The notes beneath the pieces were generated by a model. It was given only the letters and a program-made list of their open reading frames with translations. It was not told the DNA's origin and searched no databases. From Dyadobacter sediminis (lineage in GTDB: Bacteria; Bacteroidota; Bacteroidia; Cytophagales; Spirosomataceae): a stretch of DNA of 64,000 bases. Position 1 is the stretch's first letter. The number at the start of each line of letters is the position of its first letter. The stretch spans positions 164,616-228,615 of the forward strand of contig NZ_VCEI01000031.1 of assembly GCF_005860765.1 (NCBI RefSeq), written 5' to 3'. A program made the translations under genes and the position numbers. Positions 51,352 to 61,125 of this stretch are shown here, piece after piece.

Positions 51352-52656
51352 TCAGATGTACAATGGAAATTGTTTCATCCAGTTATTGACTTCTTCTTTC
51401 ACCGCTGCAATTTTCGCATCCTGATCATGATTTACAAGTACGGTATCAATCAGATCCACGATGCGCTCCATATCCGTTTCCAGCAATCCGCGTGTGGTCA
51501 TCGCAGCCGTTCCTACCCGGATACCGGAAGTGATCATTGGCGATTTATCGTCAAACGGAACCATATTTTTATTGATGGTAATATCCGCTTTGATCAGCGT
51601 ATTTTCAGCCAGTTTTCCCGTAAGTCCTGATTCAATGCCGTTTTTGGTTCTCAGGTCAATCAGCATCAAGTGATTGTCAGTTCCGCCGGAGATAATCCTG
51701 TAACCTTTTTCAACAAACGCTTTGGCCATTGCCTGCGCATTTCTGGTAACCTGCGTTGCGTAGTTGTAATAACCGTCGCTGAGTGCTTCGCCGAATGCAA
51801 CGGCTTTTGCAGCAATAATATGTTCCAGCGGACCGCCTTGTGTTCCCGGGAAAACACCCGAATCCAGCAAAGAAGACATCAAGCGGGTTTGTCCTTTCGG
51901 TGTTTTGATGCCAAACGGATTTTCAAAATCATTCCGCATCATGATAACGCCGCCACGAGGGCCACGCAGTGTTTTGTGCGTTGTAGTCGTTACGATATGG
52001 CAATGATCAAATGGATCGTTCAGAAGACCTTTGGCAATCAGACCGGCCGGATGGGAAATATCGGCAAGCAAAATGGCGCCAACCTGATCAGCTATGGAAC
52101 GCAGGCGTTCGTAATCCCAGTCGCGGCTATATGCCGAAGCGCCGCAGATCAGCATTTTAGGCTTTTCTTTCAGGGCAATTTCCTCTACTTTGTCCCAATT
52201 GATCAAACCGGTTTCTACCTCAACACCATAAAATACAGGCTGAAAGTATTTTCCGGAAATGTTCACAGGAGAACCGTGCGTAAGGTGTCCGCCATGCGCA
52301 AGGTTGAAGCCCATGATTTTGTCACCCGGGTTCAGGCAAGCAAGGAATACAGCGGTATTGGCCTGCGCGCCGGAATGCGGCTGCACATTGGCCCACGTTG
52401 CCCCGAAAAGTTCTTTCAAACGGTCGATGGCAATCTGTTCAATTTCATCAACTACTTCACATCCGCCGTAATATCTTTTTCCGGGAAGTCCTTCTGCATA
52501 TTTGTTGGTCAATACACTTCCTGATGCTTCCATCACTTGTCTGGAAGTAAAGTTTTCAGATGCGATCAGTTCAATACCGGATTCCTGGCGATGCTTTTCT
52601 CTGTTTATGAGATCAAAAATGGTCGTGTCACGTTCAACGCTTGTGAGTGTAGACAT
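51352..52656 (-). CDS. glyA: Serine hydroxymethyltransferase
   Basis: PLP enzyme that swaps serine and glycine, giving methylene-THF. 434 residues from ATG 52656 (MSTLTSVERDTTIFDLI); an upstream start at 52710 is unlikely. Motifs: ASENFTSRQVMEASGSVLTNKYAEG near 32-56, QPHSGAQANTAVF near 91-103, VTTTTHKTLRGPRGGVI near 222-238 with the PLP Lys in THK. Single-gene unit followed by a terminator. Confidence 0.97.
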   Translation of the reverse strand: MSTLTSVERDTTIFDLINREKHRQESGIELIASENFTSRQVMEASGSVLTNKYAEGLPGKRYYGGCEVVDEIEQIAIDRLKELFGATWANVQPHSGAQANTAVFLACLNPGDKIMGFNLAHGGHLTHGSPVNISGKYFQPVFYGVEVETGLINWDKVEEIALKEKPKMLICGASAYSRDWDYERLRSIADQVGAILLADISHPAGLIAKGLLNDPFDHCHIVTTTTHKTLRGPRGGVIMMRNDFENPFGIKTPKGQTRLMSSLLDSGVFPGTQGGPLEHIIAAKAVAFGEALSDGYYNYATQVTRNAQAMAKAFVEKGYRIISGGTDNHLMLIDLRTKNGIESGLTGKLAENTLIKADITINKNMVPFDDKSPMITSGIRVGTAAMTTRGLLETDMERIVDLIDTVLVNHDQDAKIAAVKEEVNNWMKQFPLYI

Positions 52657-53010
52657 GGGATATACTGGAAAAAGATGTGATGTTAGCTTGAATAAGGTGC
52701 AAAAATACAAGCATTTATTGTTGAATAAAATAATAACAGTTACTTTATCCGAAATGTCCTGTTCACGCTTTTTATGATTACAGTTTATAGCCTCAATGGG
52801 GTTATATCAAGTATTTTAGAACAAAAGTTATTTTTAAATTATTTTAATAATAATTCATTATGAATTGTATTTTTGCCATCGTTTGCGTGTCTGAGTCTTT
52901 TTTCTGACATTTTGCCAAGTTCCAATCGTACTTTGTATAATGTGCTTTTCCGGAATATGATCATTCTCTAATCAGTATTATTCATAAACTCTTAATAATA
53001 TCCGTCATCT
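52657..53010. promoter_or_regulatory. Divergent regulatory gap between glyA and nagB-like gene
   Basis: 354 bases, AT-rich, without an ORF. On the minus strand TATTTTTG (52707-52700) fits TAnnTTTG for glyA; on the plus strand TATTTTTG (52868-52875) fits for the fusion gene. No good -33 partner was found for either. The AT-rich middle (52810-52860) may be a binding site but shows no clear palindrome. Confidence 0.4.
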
Positions 53011-54987
53011 ATGAGCCAACAAACGGTAAATTCCCAGACTATCCTGATGCAGACTGCCAATCATTCAAAAGGTACTGCCGGAACAATCGGGCAGCCCATT
53101 ACTTATGAAAAAATACCGACACAGATCTTTGCAGATTCAAAAGAAGCTTCCAATGCGGTTGCCAGAGAAATTGCAGATCTGATTCGTCAGAAACAAAATG
53201 AAGGAAAGCCATGCGTGCTTGGCCTTGCAACCGGATCTTCACCAAAGACTGTTTACGCCATTCTTGTCCGTATGCACAGGGAAGAAGGGCTGAGTTTCAG
53301 GAACGTAATTTCATTTAACCTGGATGAGTATTATCAAATGGAACCGGATTCCATTTACAGTTATCACCGGTTCATGAAAGAACAGCTGTTTGATCATGTG
53401 GATATATTAAAGGAAAATTATTTTATACCGGACGGAACCGTTCCGTCTTCTTCACTGAGAGATTACTGTACTTCTTATGAAAACAGGATCAATGCCGTTG
53501 GCGGTCTGGATTTTCAACTACTGGGTATCGGCGGAAACGGGCATATCGGATTTAACGAACCCGGCGCGCTGATCAATTCCCGCACAAGGCTGATTACACT
53601 GGATCATTCCACGCGTGTGGCTGCTTCCATGGAATTTGGCGGACTGCATAACGTTCCCCGCAAAGCCATTACGCTCGGCGTAGCGCCTATTCTGAACGCG
53701 CGCCGCATTGTATTGCTTGCATGGGGCGAAAGAAAAGCTTCGGTAATTCAGCGAGCGGTGGAAGGACCGGTTTCTGAGCTGAATCCTGCATCCTATCTTC
53801 AGGCGCATCCGGATGTTTCCTTTGTTGTGGACGAAAGCGCAGCATCCGAACTTACCCGCATCAAGACGCCCTGGGCAGTTGATTCGGTCGTTTGGGATAA
53901 CAAAATGATTAAAAAAGCAATTACGCATTTATCTCGTACATTGAGCAAACCGATTCTGAAACTAACCGACAAGGACTACAATGACAATGGTATGAGTGAT
54001 CTGCTGGCGCAGTATGGCTCCGGATATGAAATCAATATCAACGTATTTAACCAGTTACAGCATACAATAACCGGCTGGCCGGGCGGAAAACCGGATGCCG
54101 ATGATACTTACCGTCCGGAAAGAGCTTTGCCTGCTAAAAAACGCGTGCTTATTTTCAGCCCGCATCCGGATGATGATATTATCTCCATGGGCGGTACGTT
54201 CCAGCGGCTTGTTGATCAGGGTCATGAAGTGCATGTTGCTTATCAGACTTCCGGAAACATTGCCGTTGCTGATGATGAAGCACTTCGCTTTATTGACTTT
54301 GTCGTTGACTTCAACAATGGTTTTGGAATAGATAATGAAGAAACAAACCAGTTGTTCCTGGATGCAAAGAACTTTCTGCGACATACCAAAGACAGTGAAA
54401 TTGATACACCTGAAATACGCAAAGTAAAAGGTTTGCTGCGACGCGGAGAAGCCAAGGCAACATGCCGCTTTGTAGGAATTCCGACCAGTCAGGCGCATTT
54501 CCTGAACATGCCTTTTTACGAAACGGGAACAGTTCAGAAAAAACCGATCGGCGCAGAAGACATCCAGATCATAGAAAACCTGATTGACGAGATCAAGCCG
54601 CATCAGATTTATGCAGCCGGCGATTTTGCCGATCCGCACGGAACGCATAAAGTTTGCTGGGATGCGATTGAAGCTGCACTGAACCGGTCGAAAGAAAAAG
54701 AATACATGAAAGACTGCTGGGTATGGCTGTATCGCGGTGCCTGGGCAGAATGGGATATTTATGAAATAGAAATGGCAGTTCCGATGAGTCCGGATCAGGT
54801 TCTGAAAAAACGCCAGGGAATATTCAAACATCAGTCTCAGAAAGACGGCGTTGTATTTCAGGGCGAAGATTCAAGAGAATTCTGGCAGCGTGCAGAGGAA
54901 CGGAACAGAGGAACGGCCCATTTGTATGACGAACTCGGGCTTGCCGAATACGAGGCAATGGAAGCTTTTGTAAGATGGAAATTCTGA
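53011..54987 (+). CDS. nagB: Glucosamine-6-phosphate deaminase fused to a PIG-L deacetylase domain
   Basis: 658 residues. Residues about 25-320 are a NagB-type isomerase/deaminase: VLGLATGSSPKTVYAIL near 70-86, SFNLDEYY near 108, LLGIGGNGHIGFNEPG near 170-185 with the catalytic Asp/His part, and TLGVAPILNARRIVLLAWG near 223-241. Residues about 370-650 are PIG-L/LmbE-like: ILIFSPHPDDDIISMGGTF near 378-396 with the zinc HPDDD. The fusion is known in Bacteroidota and suggests linked deacetylation and deamination of amino sugars. It contains a 40-residue N-terminal leader; start at 53011 ATG. Confidence 0.93.
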   Translation: MSQQTVNSQTILMQTANHSKGTAGTIGQPITYEKIPTQIFADSKEASNAVAREIADLIRQKQNEGKPCVLGLATGSSPKTVYAILVRMHREEGLSFRNVISFNLDEYYQMEPDSIYSYHRFMKEQLFDHVDILKENYFIPDGTVPSSSLRDYCTSYENRINAVGGLDFQLLGIGGNGHIGFNEPGALINSRTRLITLDHSTRVAASMEFGGLHNVPRKAITLGVAPILNARRIVLLAWGERKASVIQRAVEGPVSELNPASYLQAHPDVSFVVDESAASELTRIKTPWAVDSVVWDNKMIKKAITHLSRTLSKPILKLTDKDYNDNGMSDLLAQYGSGYEININVFNQLQHTITGWPGGKPDADDTYRPERALPAKKRVLIFSPHPDDDIISMGGTFQRLVDQGHEVHVAYQTSGNIAVADDEALRFIDFVVDFNNGFGIDNEETNQLFLDAKNFLRHTKDSEIDTPEIRKVKGLLRRGEAKATCRFVGIPTSQAHFLNMPFYETGTVQKKPIGAEDIQIIENLIDEIKPHQIYAAGDFADPHGTHKVCWDAIEAALNRSKEKEYMKDCWVWLYRGAWAEWDIYEIEMAVPMSPDQVLKKRQGIFKHQSQKDGVVFQGEDSREFWQRAEERNRGTAHLYDELGLAEYEAMEAFVRWKF

Positions 54988-55000
54988 CAGGAACCAATTT

Positions 55001-55043
55001 TAAAAAGAAAGAGCTTGGTATGATACCAAGCTCTTTCTTTTTA
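55001..55043. terminator. Bidirectional intrinsic terminator
   Basis: A perfect 20-base stem (55001-55020 with 55024-55043) around a three-base TGA loop, with A and T runs at the ends. It follows the fusion gene and also serves the convergent small membrane ORF. Confidence 0.93.
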
Positions 55044-55058
55044 AAGCGTATATCCGTT

Positions 55059-55223
55059 TTATAATTCCATATCAATCCACATGCGTTGCGCCATTTTTTC
55101 AACCATGTTCATGATACCCTGCAAGGCACCAAAAACAATACACAACGGCAGAATAACCGGCAGGAATATCAGCCATTGCAATGCCATATTATAGTTGAAC
55201 CTTTTAAAAACAGGCGTTTTCAT
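55059..55223 (-). CDS. Small single-pass membrane protein, 54 aa
   Basis: Open frame from ATG 55223 (MKTPVFKRFNYNMALQW) to TAA at 55061-55059, with one hydrophobic stretch (about 16-36, LIFLPVILPLCIVFGALQGI) and a C-terminal amphipathic tail (MNMVEKMAQRMWIDMEL). It ends 16 bases before a bidirectional terminator, which supports a real gene. No family recognised; small hydrophobic ORFs of this kind are often missed. Confidence 0.55.
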   Translation of the reverse strand: MKTPVFKRFNYNMALQWLIFLPVILPLCIVFGALQGIMNMVEKMAQRMWIDMEL

Positions 55224-55462
55224 AACGGGAACGTGTTGTTAACATCAGAGTTGAGTATCCTAAATTATATAAATATTTTAATCCTAACAAAGCTTTATTA
55301 TAAAAACCTTTACATATTATATAACATTCTTATATTCAATATAACTATTTCTACTATTTAGCTAAACAAATATTACCTCGGCTTGCTTCGTACACATGAG
55401 ATTCGTTGGCTGTTAAAAAATTTTTGTTTATTTGTTATAGTAAAGTAAACTGCAATTCCGAC

Positions 55463-57349
55463 ATGCCGTCTTCTGACATCATACAATTATTACCTGATTC
55501 CATAGCCAATCAAATTGCCGCCGGAGAAGTTGTTCAGCGACCGGCATCCGTAGTGAAGGAGTTACTGGAAAACGCCATTGATGCAAAAGCCAATTATATA
55601 CAGGTGATATTACGGGAAGCCGGTCGTACGCTGATCCAGATTATAGACGACGGCACAGGCATGTCCGAAATGGACGCAAGAATGTGTTTTGAAAGACATG
55701 CCACTTCCAAAATTCGTCAGTCAGAAGATTTGTTCCGGATACGTACCATGGGCTTTCGAGGTGAAGCGCTTGCATCCATTGCCGCTGTTGCACAAGTGGA
55801 ACTCCGGACCAGACAGGAATCCGACGAACTGGGAACCCTGATCCGGATTGAGGGTTCGGAAATAAAAACGCAGGAAGCAGTTGCATGCTTGAAAGGAACC
55901 AGTATTCTGGTCAGGAATTTATTTTTCAATGTTCCGGCACGAAGAAATTTCCTGAAATCCAACTCCGTAGAAATGCGGCATGTGCTGGATGAATTCCAGC
56001 GCGTAGCACTGGCGCATCCGCAAGTCGGTTTTTCTTTGCACCATAACGATACGGAAGTGTTTAACCTGATGCCCGGAAAGCTTGTACGGCGTATTGTGGA
56101 TATTTACGGAAAAAGTTACCGGGAACAACTGGCTTTCTGCCAGGAAGACACTTCTTATATCAGCGTTCGCGGATACATCGGAAAACCGGAATTTTCAAGA
56201 AAAACCCGGGGTGAACAATTCTTTTTTGTCAATGACCGCTATATCAAGCACAGTTACATGCATCATGCTGTAATCAGTGCATTTGACGGGACCATACCGG
56301 AAGGAAGTCATCCGTTCTATGTGCTTTTTATAGAAATTGATCCTTCGCATATTGATATCAATATTCATCCGACCAAAACGGAAATCAAGTTTGATGACGA
56401 GCGATCGGTGTACGCCATTGTCATGGCTGCAGTTAAGAAAGCAGTCGGTATTTACAATCTTTCGCAATCCATCGATTTTGAGGGCAACACCAATTTTTTA
56501 AATACCTCGCCTTCGGATCAAAACAATAATCTGATTCCGAGAACCGTCATGCCGGATTGGGTTGCACAGTCCAAAAGAGACGAAAATAACCAGTCAAGAT
56601 CCAATCTTACAAACTGGAACAAACTTTTCGAAGGATTACAGAACCCGGATGACCGCAACCGCGAACTGGCTGCATTCGAGCTGAACACACCGACTGCTTC
56701 CCGGCCATCGTATCAGGAAGAATCAAAAACAGTTGCAAGCAAAGTGAACCGGATGGCACTCGAAGCCATTTCTGCGCCGGAAAGTGATGCCATGCTTTTT
56801 CAGCTGCATAACCGGTTTATCCTTTCGCAGGTTAAAGACGGCATCATGCTTATTGACCAGAAAGCCGCTTATGAACGCATTCTTTACGAACGATACCGCA
56901 AGATGCTTACAAACCGGAACGGTGCATGTCAGCAGCTTCTTTTTCCGAAAACCATACGTCTGACGCATTCTGACATGCAGCTTGTGCATGAAACCAAAAA
57001 GGAAATCAGAAGTCTGGGGTTCGAGTTTGACGAATTCGGCTCAAATGAACTGATCATCAGAGGGATCCCGGCAGATTTGCCGGAAGAAAGCGAGCAGGAT
57101 CTTTTTGAAGAATTAATAGAACAATTGAAGCAGAGCTACTCGGATCTAAAACTGAACAAACCTGAAAGTCTGTCCAGATCGCTGGCGAAGCGTTTTTCCA
57201 TCCGTTATGCGGTAAAACTTTCACTTGTTGAAATTCACACGCTTATCAATCAGCTTTTTGCCTCAACGGACCCGAACCGGACGCCGACGGGCGAAGCAAT
57301 TATTGTTTTGCTCACCATGGATAAACTTACAAGCATATTCAAGGGTTGA
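55463..57349 (+). CDS. mutL: DNA mismatch repair protein MutL
   Basis: 628 residues from ATG 55463; an ORF upstream extension to 55406 is unlikely. GHKL ATPase motifs are in place: ELLENAIDAKA near 31-41, IDDGTGM near 58-64, and GFRGEALASIAAVA near 91-104. A linker (about 340-430) leads to the C-terminal dimerisation domain; I do not see the DQHAAHERI-type endonuclease motif in its usual form; DQKAAYERI is its counterpart. Works with MutS in mismatch repair. Confidence 0.95.
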   Translation: MPSSDIIQLLPDSIANQIAAGEVVQRPASVVKELLENAIDAKANYIQVILREAGRTLIQIIDDGTGMSEMDARMCFERHATSKIRQSEDLFRIRTMGFRGEALASIAAVAQVELRTRQESDELGTLIRIEGSEIKTQEAVACLKGTSILVRNLFFNVPARRNFLKSNSVEMRHVLDEFQRVALAHPQVGFSLHHNDTEVFNLMPGKLVRRIVDIYGKSYREQLAFCQEDTSYISVRGYIGKPEFSRKTRGEQFFFVNDRYIKHSYMHHAVISAFDGTIPEGSHPFYVLFIEIDPSHIDINIHPTKTEIKFDDERSVYAIVMAAVKKAVGIYNLSQSIDFEGNTNFLNTSPSDQNNNLIPRTVMPDWVAQSKRDENNQSRSNLTNWNKLFEGLQNPDDRNRELAAFELNTPTASRPSYQEESKTVASKVNRMALEAISAPESDAMLFQLHNRFILSQVKDGIMLIDQKAAYERILYERYRKMLTNRNGACQQLLFPKTIRLTHSDMQLVHETKKEIRSLGFEFDEFGSNELIIRGIPADLPEESEQDLFEELIEQLKQSYSDLKLNKPESLSRSLAKRFSIRYAVKLSLVEIHTLINQLFASTDPNRTPTGEAIIVLLTMDKLTSIFKG

Positions 57350-57404
57350 AGAACAAAATGACGAGGTGCGCAGTTATTAAATAAATCATTGATTTTCATA
57401 AAAT

Positions 57405-58190
57405 ATGTTGGCCATAACACCTACCGTAAGGAATTTACTTATACTGAATATCTTGTTTTTTATAGTTGATAAATATGCCCTGAATCTTACAAACGGATTT
57501 GCCTTAAGGTCGCTTTTTTCACCTGACTTTTTGCCTTTTCAATTTGTAACTTACATGTTTCTTCATGCGAATTTCGGACACTTGCTTGGTAATATGTTTG
57601 GTTTGTTCATGTTTGGTCCGCTGCTGGAAAGAGTCTGGGGTCCCAAAAAATTCCTTTTCTTCTACTTTTTTACGGGAATTGGCGCAGGAATTCTGTTTTC
57701 AGGAATTGATTATTTTGAAAACAGCCAGGTAAGACAAGCTGTTGAAATATATACACAAAATCCGACTCCGGACGCACTGGTTGACTTTATGAGCAAACAT
57801 GCCAGAGGAATATATGAAGCCAGCCTTGATTTTGTAAATAAATTTGAAGATAATCCGACAAATTCCAGCTATATTCAACAAAGTGTTAATTTTGTAAACT
57901 CGTATTATCAAGGTTTGATAAATACACCGTTGGTAGGCGCTTCGGGAGCAATTTTTGGCATACTTATGGCGTTTGGTTTATTATTTCCAAACACTGAGCT
58001 TTTTCTGCTTTTCGTTCCGTTTCCTATAAAAGCAAAATATTTTGTTGCTTTTTATGGATTATACGAATTATACGAAGGGATACAAAACGCTCAGTCAGAC
58101 AATGTTGCGCATTTCGCACATATCGGGGGAATGCTATTTGCATACATATTACTGCGTTACTGGGGTACGCAAAAAACAAATTTCTATTGA
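57405..58190 (+). CDS. Rhomboid family intramembrane serine protease
   Basis: 261 residues, about six membrane segments. GxSx motif GASGAIFG near 183-190 holds the catalytic Ser, and HFAHIGGM near 241-248 the His; the early ANFGHLLGN near 54-62 is the usual oxyanion/first-loop His-Asn element. A polar segment of roughly 70 residues (about 105-175), unusual in length, lies between the third segment and the GASG segment. Followed 3 bases on by a second rhomboid gene. Confidence 0.9.
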   Translation: MLAITPTVRNLLILNILFFIVDKYALNLTNGFALRSLFSPDFLPFQFVTYMFLHANFGHLLGNMFGLFMFGPLLERVWGPKKFLFFYFFTGIGAGILFSGIDYFENSQVRQAVEIYTQNPTPDALVDFMSKHARGIYEASLDFVNKFEDNPTNSSYIQQSVNFVNSYYQGLINTPLVGASGAIFGILMAFGLLFPNTELFLLFVPFPIKAKYFVAFYGLYELYEGIQNAQSDNVAHFAHIGGMLFAYILLRYWGTQKTNFY

Positions 58191-58193
58191 AAG

Positions 58194-59108
58194 ATGAGCA
58201 ATATTGTAGATGACGTTAAAAGGGAGTTTGCTAAATCGGAAAATGCACTCGTCAAGATAATCCTAATCAATACAGCAGTATTTCTGGTACTGCTGCTCCT
58301 GAAGATCATTCTTACGCTCTCTCAATCCTCGAATGTATATTACGCCGTTCTTGATACTTTAAAGCTTCCTGCTTCCACAAACGAGTTTATACACAGGCCC
58401 TGGACATTATTAACCTACTTTTTTACACATGAAGATATTTTCCACATTTTATTCAACATGCTTTTCCTTTACTGGTTTGGAAAGCTTGTGGATGAGTATC
58501 TCGGTGCAAAACGGGTTATAGCGCTTTATATGCTTGGCGGAATAGCTGGCGGAGTCATTTACATGGTTTTATACAATGCCCTGCCTTATTTCCAGTCGCA
58601 GATTCAGGATTCCAGAATGCTGGGTGCTTCTGCAGCAGCCTTTTCGGTTGCAGTTGGTGCATCGACTTTGCTTCCGAATTATACTTTTAACCTGATTTTC
58701 CTGGGTCCGATCCGGATCAAGTTCATAGCACTTTTTTACATTATACTTTCTCTGGCGCAAAGCCTTGGTGAAAACGCCGGCGGTAACCTTTCTCATCTTG
58801 CCGGAGCCATTATAGGGTATGTATTTATCAAGCTGTTGCAGAATGGAACGGATCTTGGGAAACCTATTTATGCCATTGTAAACAGCTGGTCACGCCTTTT
58901 CCGAAAGCGTCCTTCCATGCAGGTTACTTACCGCGAACGGCAGGTATACCGCAATACGAACGTATATTCCGCTTCATCTTCCGGAACCATAGAAGCACCT
59001 GACCAAATTGAAATAGATTCTATTCTGGATAAAATTTCAAGGTCCGGTTATGAAAGTCTTACAAGAGAAGAGAAGCAAAAGCTGTTCAAGGCGAGCCAGC
59101 AAAAGTAA
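58194..59108 (+). CDS. Rhomboid family protein with DUF6576-like C-terminal tail
   Basis: 304 residues. The rhomboid core has FHILFNMLFLYWFGKLV near 85-101, GASAAAFSVAVGAS near 144-157 (Ser in the GxSx position) and SHLAGAIIGY near 200-209 with the catalytic His, so it should be active even though AAA follows the Ser rather than GAI. After residue 225 a cytosolic tail ends in EIDSILDKISRSGYESLTREEKQKLFKASQ, a DUF6576-like motif of Bacteroidota rhomboids. Translationally linked to the first rhomboid. Confidence 0.88.
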   Translation: MSNIVDDVKREFAKSENALVKIILINTAVFLVLLLLKIILTLSQSSNVYYAVLDTLKLPASTNEFIHRPWTLLTYFFTHEDIFHILFNMLFLYWFGKLVDEYLGAKRVIALYMLGGIAGGVIYMVLYNALPYFQSQIQDSRMLGASAAAFSVAVGASTLLPNYTFNLIFLGPIRIKFIALFYIILSLAQSLGENAGGNLSHLAGAIIGYVFIKLLQNGTDLGKPIYAIVNSWSRLFRKRPSMQVTYRERQVYRNTNVYSASSSGTIEAPDQIEIDSILDKISRSGYESLTREEKQKLFKASQQK

Positions 59109-59181
59109 AATCAGGTTTAACCCTATTTACGTAAAATTGTATTTCAGCAGGTTTCAATAATCTGATTTTAATAACCTCACT

Positions 59182-61125
59182 ATGCTTATTACACCTGGAA
59201 AACTATTATCCAAAATTGATTCTCCTGCAGATTTACGGAAACTGGACAGCTCACAACTTCCGCAGGTCTGTAATGAATTACGCCAGTTTATCATTGATAA
59301 CGTTTCTGTTTACGGAGGACATTTTGGAGCAAGCCTGGGTGTAGTCGAATTATCTGTTGCTCTGCATTACGTATTTAATACACCCGACGATCAGCTTGTA
59401 TGGGATGTTGGCCACCAGGCATACGGACACAAAATCCTTACAGGCAGACGCAATGATTTTCATTCAAACCGGACATACGGAGGTATTTCCGGATTTCCGA
59501 AACGTAAAGAAAGTATATACGATGCATTTGGCGTAGGGCATTCCTCTACGAGCATATCCGCTGCTTTGGGAATGGCTGTTGCATCTGCATTGGAAAAAAA
59601 TTATGAACGCCAGCATATTGCAGTAATTGGCGATGGTGCCATGACAGCCGGAATGGCGTTTGAAGGAATGAACCATGCAGGAGCTACGGATTCCAATCTG
59701 CTTATCATACTGAATGATAACTGCATGGCAATTGATCCGAATGTTGGTGCATTAAAAGAATATCTGACAGACATTACCACTTCTCAAACCTACAATAAGC
59801 TGAGGGATGAAGTCTGGAATATGCTTGGAAAGATGAGCAATTTCGGAAAGAGTGCCCAGGAAATTGTTTCGAAAGTCGAAACCGTTATGAAAACGGCCAT
59901 ACTTCGTCAGAGCAACCTTTTTGAATCATTGGGCCTGCGTTACTTCGGACCAATTGACGGCAACGATATAAGTCATTTAACGGATGTTTTAAAGGATCTT
60001 AAAAGTATTCCCGGACCAAAGCTTTTACATTGCCTTACGGTTAAAGGAAAAGGGTACGGCCCGGCAGAAAAGGATCAGACCAAATGGCATGCACCAGGCA
60101 TTTTTGACAAAATAACCGGGGAAATCAAGAAAAAAGTTTACGACAGCCCGCAAGCTCCGAAGTATCAGGATGTATTTGGAAATACGATCGTAGAATTAGC
60201 GAAGCAAAATCCGAAGATCGTTGGTGTAACTCCGGCGATGCCATCCGGCTCTTCATTGAACATCATGATGAATGAAATTCCGGACAGAGCATTTGACGTC
60301 GGAATTGCCGAACAGCATGCAGTTACTTTTTCGGCAGGAATGGCAACGCGCGGAGACATTGTATTTTGCAATATCTATTCAACTTTCATGCAAAGAGCGT
60401 ATGATCAGGTAATTCATGATGTGTGTATTCAGGAACTTCCGGTTATATTCTGTCTGGACAGGGCTGGCCTTGTGGGTGCTGACGGTCCCACGCATCATGG
60501 AGTTTACGACATTGCGTATATGCGTTGTATTCCGAACATGATCGTTGCTTCTCCGATGAATGAACAAGAGCTGAGAAATATGATGTATACAGCTCAGCTG
60601 GATTCGTTTCAATCCGGAAAATATGCTTTTACCATTCGATATCCAAGAGGAACCGGTGTTATGCCGCAATGGAAATATCCGTTTGAAGAAATAGAAATTG
60701 GTAAAGGCAGAAAAGTGAAACATGGAGAGGACATTGCAATTTTATCCTTTGGACCTTTGGGAAATTATGCTGAACAAGCCTGCATACAGCTTGAAAAACA
60801 AGGCATATCGGCAGCTTTATACGACATGCGTTTTGCAAAGCCTCTGGACGAAAAACTTTTACATGAAATTTTCGCTTCATTCGATCGTATTGTTACGCTT
60901 GAAGACGGATGCCTGCAAGGAGGATTTGGAAGTGCTGTGATTGAATTTATGGCCGATAAAGAATATAATTCCAAGGTTAAAAGACTGGGAATCGCGGATA
61001 CCATTATCGAACACGGAGAACCGCATGAACTTTATAAGGAATGTGGCATTGATACAGCAGGCATTATGAAGTCAGTAACGGAATTTCTGGAAGCTAAAAG
61101 TACTTTAAATGTGTTTTCGCTATAA
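59182..61125 (+). CDS. dxs: 1-deoxy-D-xylulose 5-phosphate synthase
   Basis: First enzyme of the MEP pathway; condenses pyruvate and glyceraldehyde 3-phosphate using thiamine diphosphate. 647 residues: GHFGASLGVVELSVALHYVF near 47-66, the TPP motif GDGAMTAGMAFEGMNHAG with DN later (LNDNCMAIDPNVG near 182-194), and transketolase-type domains with DRAGLVGADGPTHHGVYD near 428-445. Normal length. Its 3' end opens into the IS-rich region. Confidence 0.97.
   Translation: MLITPGKLLSKIDSPADLRKLDSSQLPQVCNELRQFIIDNVSVYGGHFGASLGVVELSVALHYVFNTPDDQLVWDVGHQAYGHKILTGRRNDFHSNRTYGGISGFPKRKESIYDAFGVGHSSTSISAALGMAVASALEKNYERQHIAVIGDGAMTAGMAFEGMNHAGATDSNLLIILNDNCMAIDPNVGALKEYLTDITTSQTYNKLRDEVWNMLGKMSNFGKSAQEIVSKVETVMKTAILRQSNLFESLGLRYFGPIDGNDISHLTDVLKDLKSIPGPKLLHCLTVKGKGYGPAEKDQTKWHAPGIFDKITGEIKKKVYDSPQAPKYQDVFGNTIVELAKQNPKIVGVTPAMPSGSSLNIMMNEIPDRAFDVGIAEQHAVTFSAGMATRGDIVFCNIYSTFMQRAYDQVIHDVCIQELPVIFCLDRAGLVGADGPTHHGVYDIAYMRCIPNMIVASPMNEQELRNMMYTAQLDSFQSGKYAFTIRYPRGTGVMPQWKYPFEEIEIGKGRKVKHGEDIAILSFGPLGNYAEQACIQLEKQGISAALYDMRFAKPLDEKLLHEIFASFDRIVTLEDGCLQGGFGSAVIEFMADKEYNSKVKRLGIADTIIEHGEPHELYKECGIDTAGIMKSVTEFLEAKSTLNVFSL

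Noticed and set aside
51670..52524. A 284-residue frame antisense to glyA
   Set aside because: It mirrors a well-supported gene, has no recognisable domain, and its composition is that of a reversed coding frame.
54055..54831. A 258-residue frame antisense to the nagB fusion
   Set aside because: It lies entirely opposite a strongly identified gene, is rich in Phe/Cys/Arg as shadow frames are, and has no known motif.
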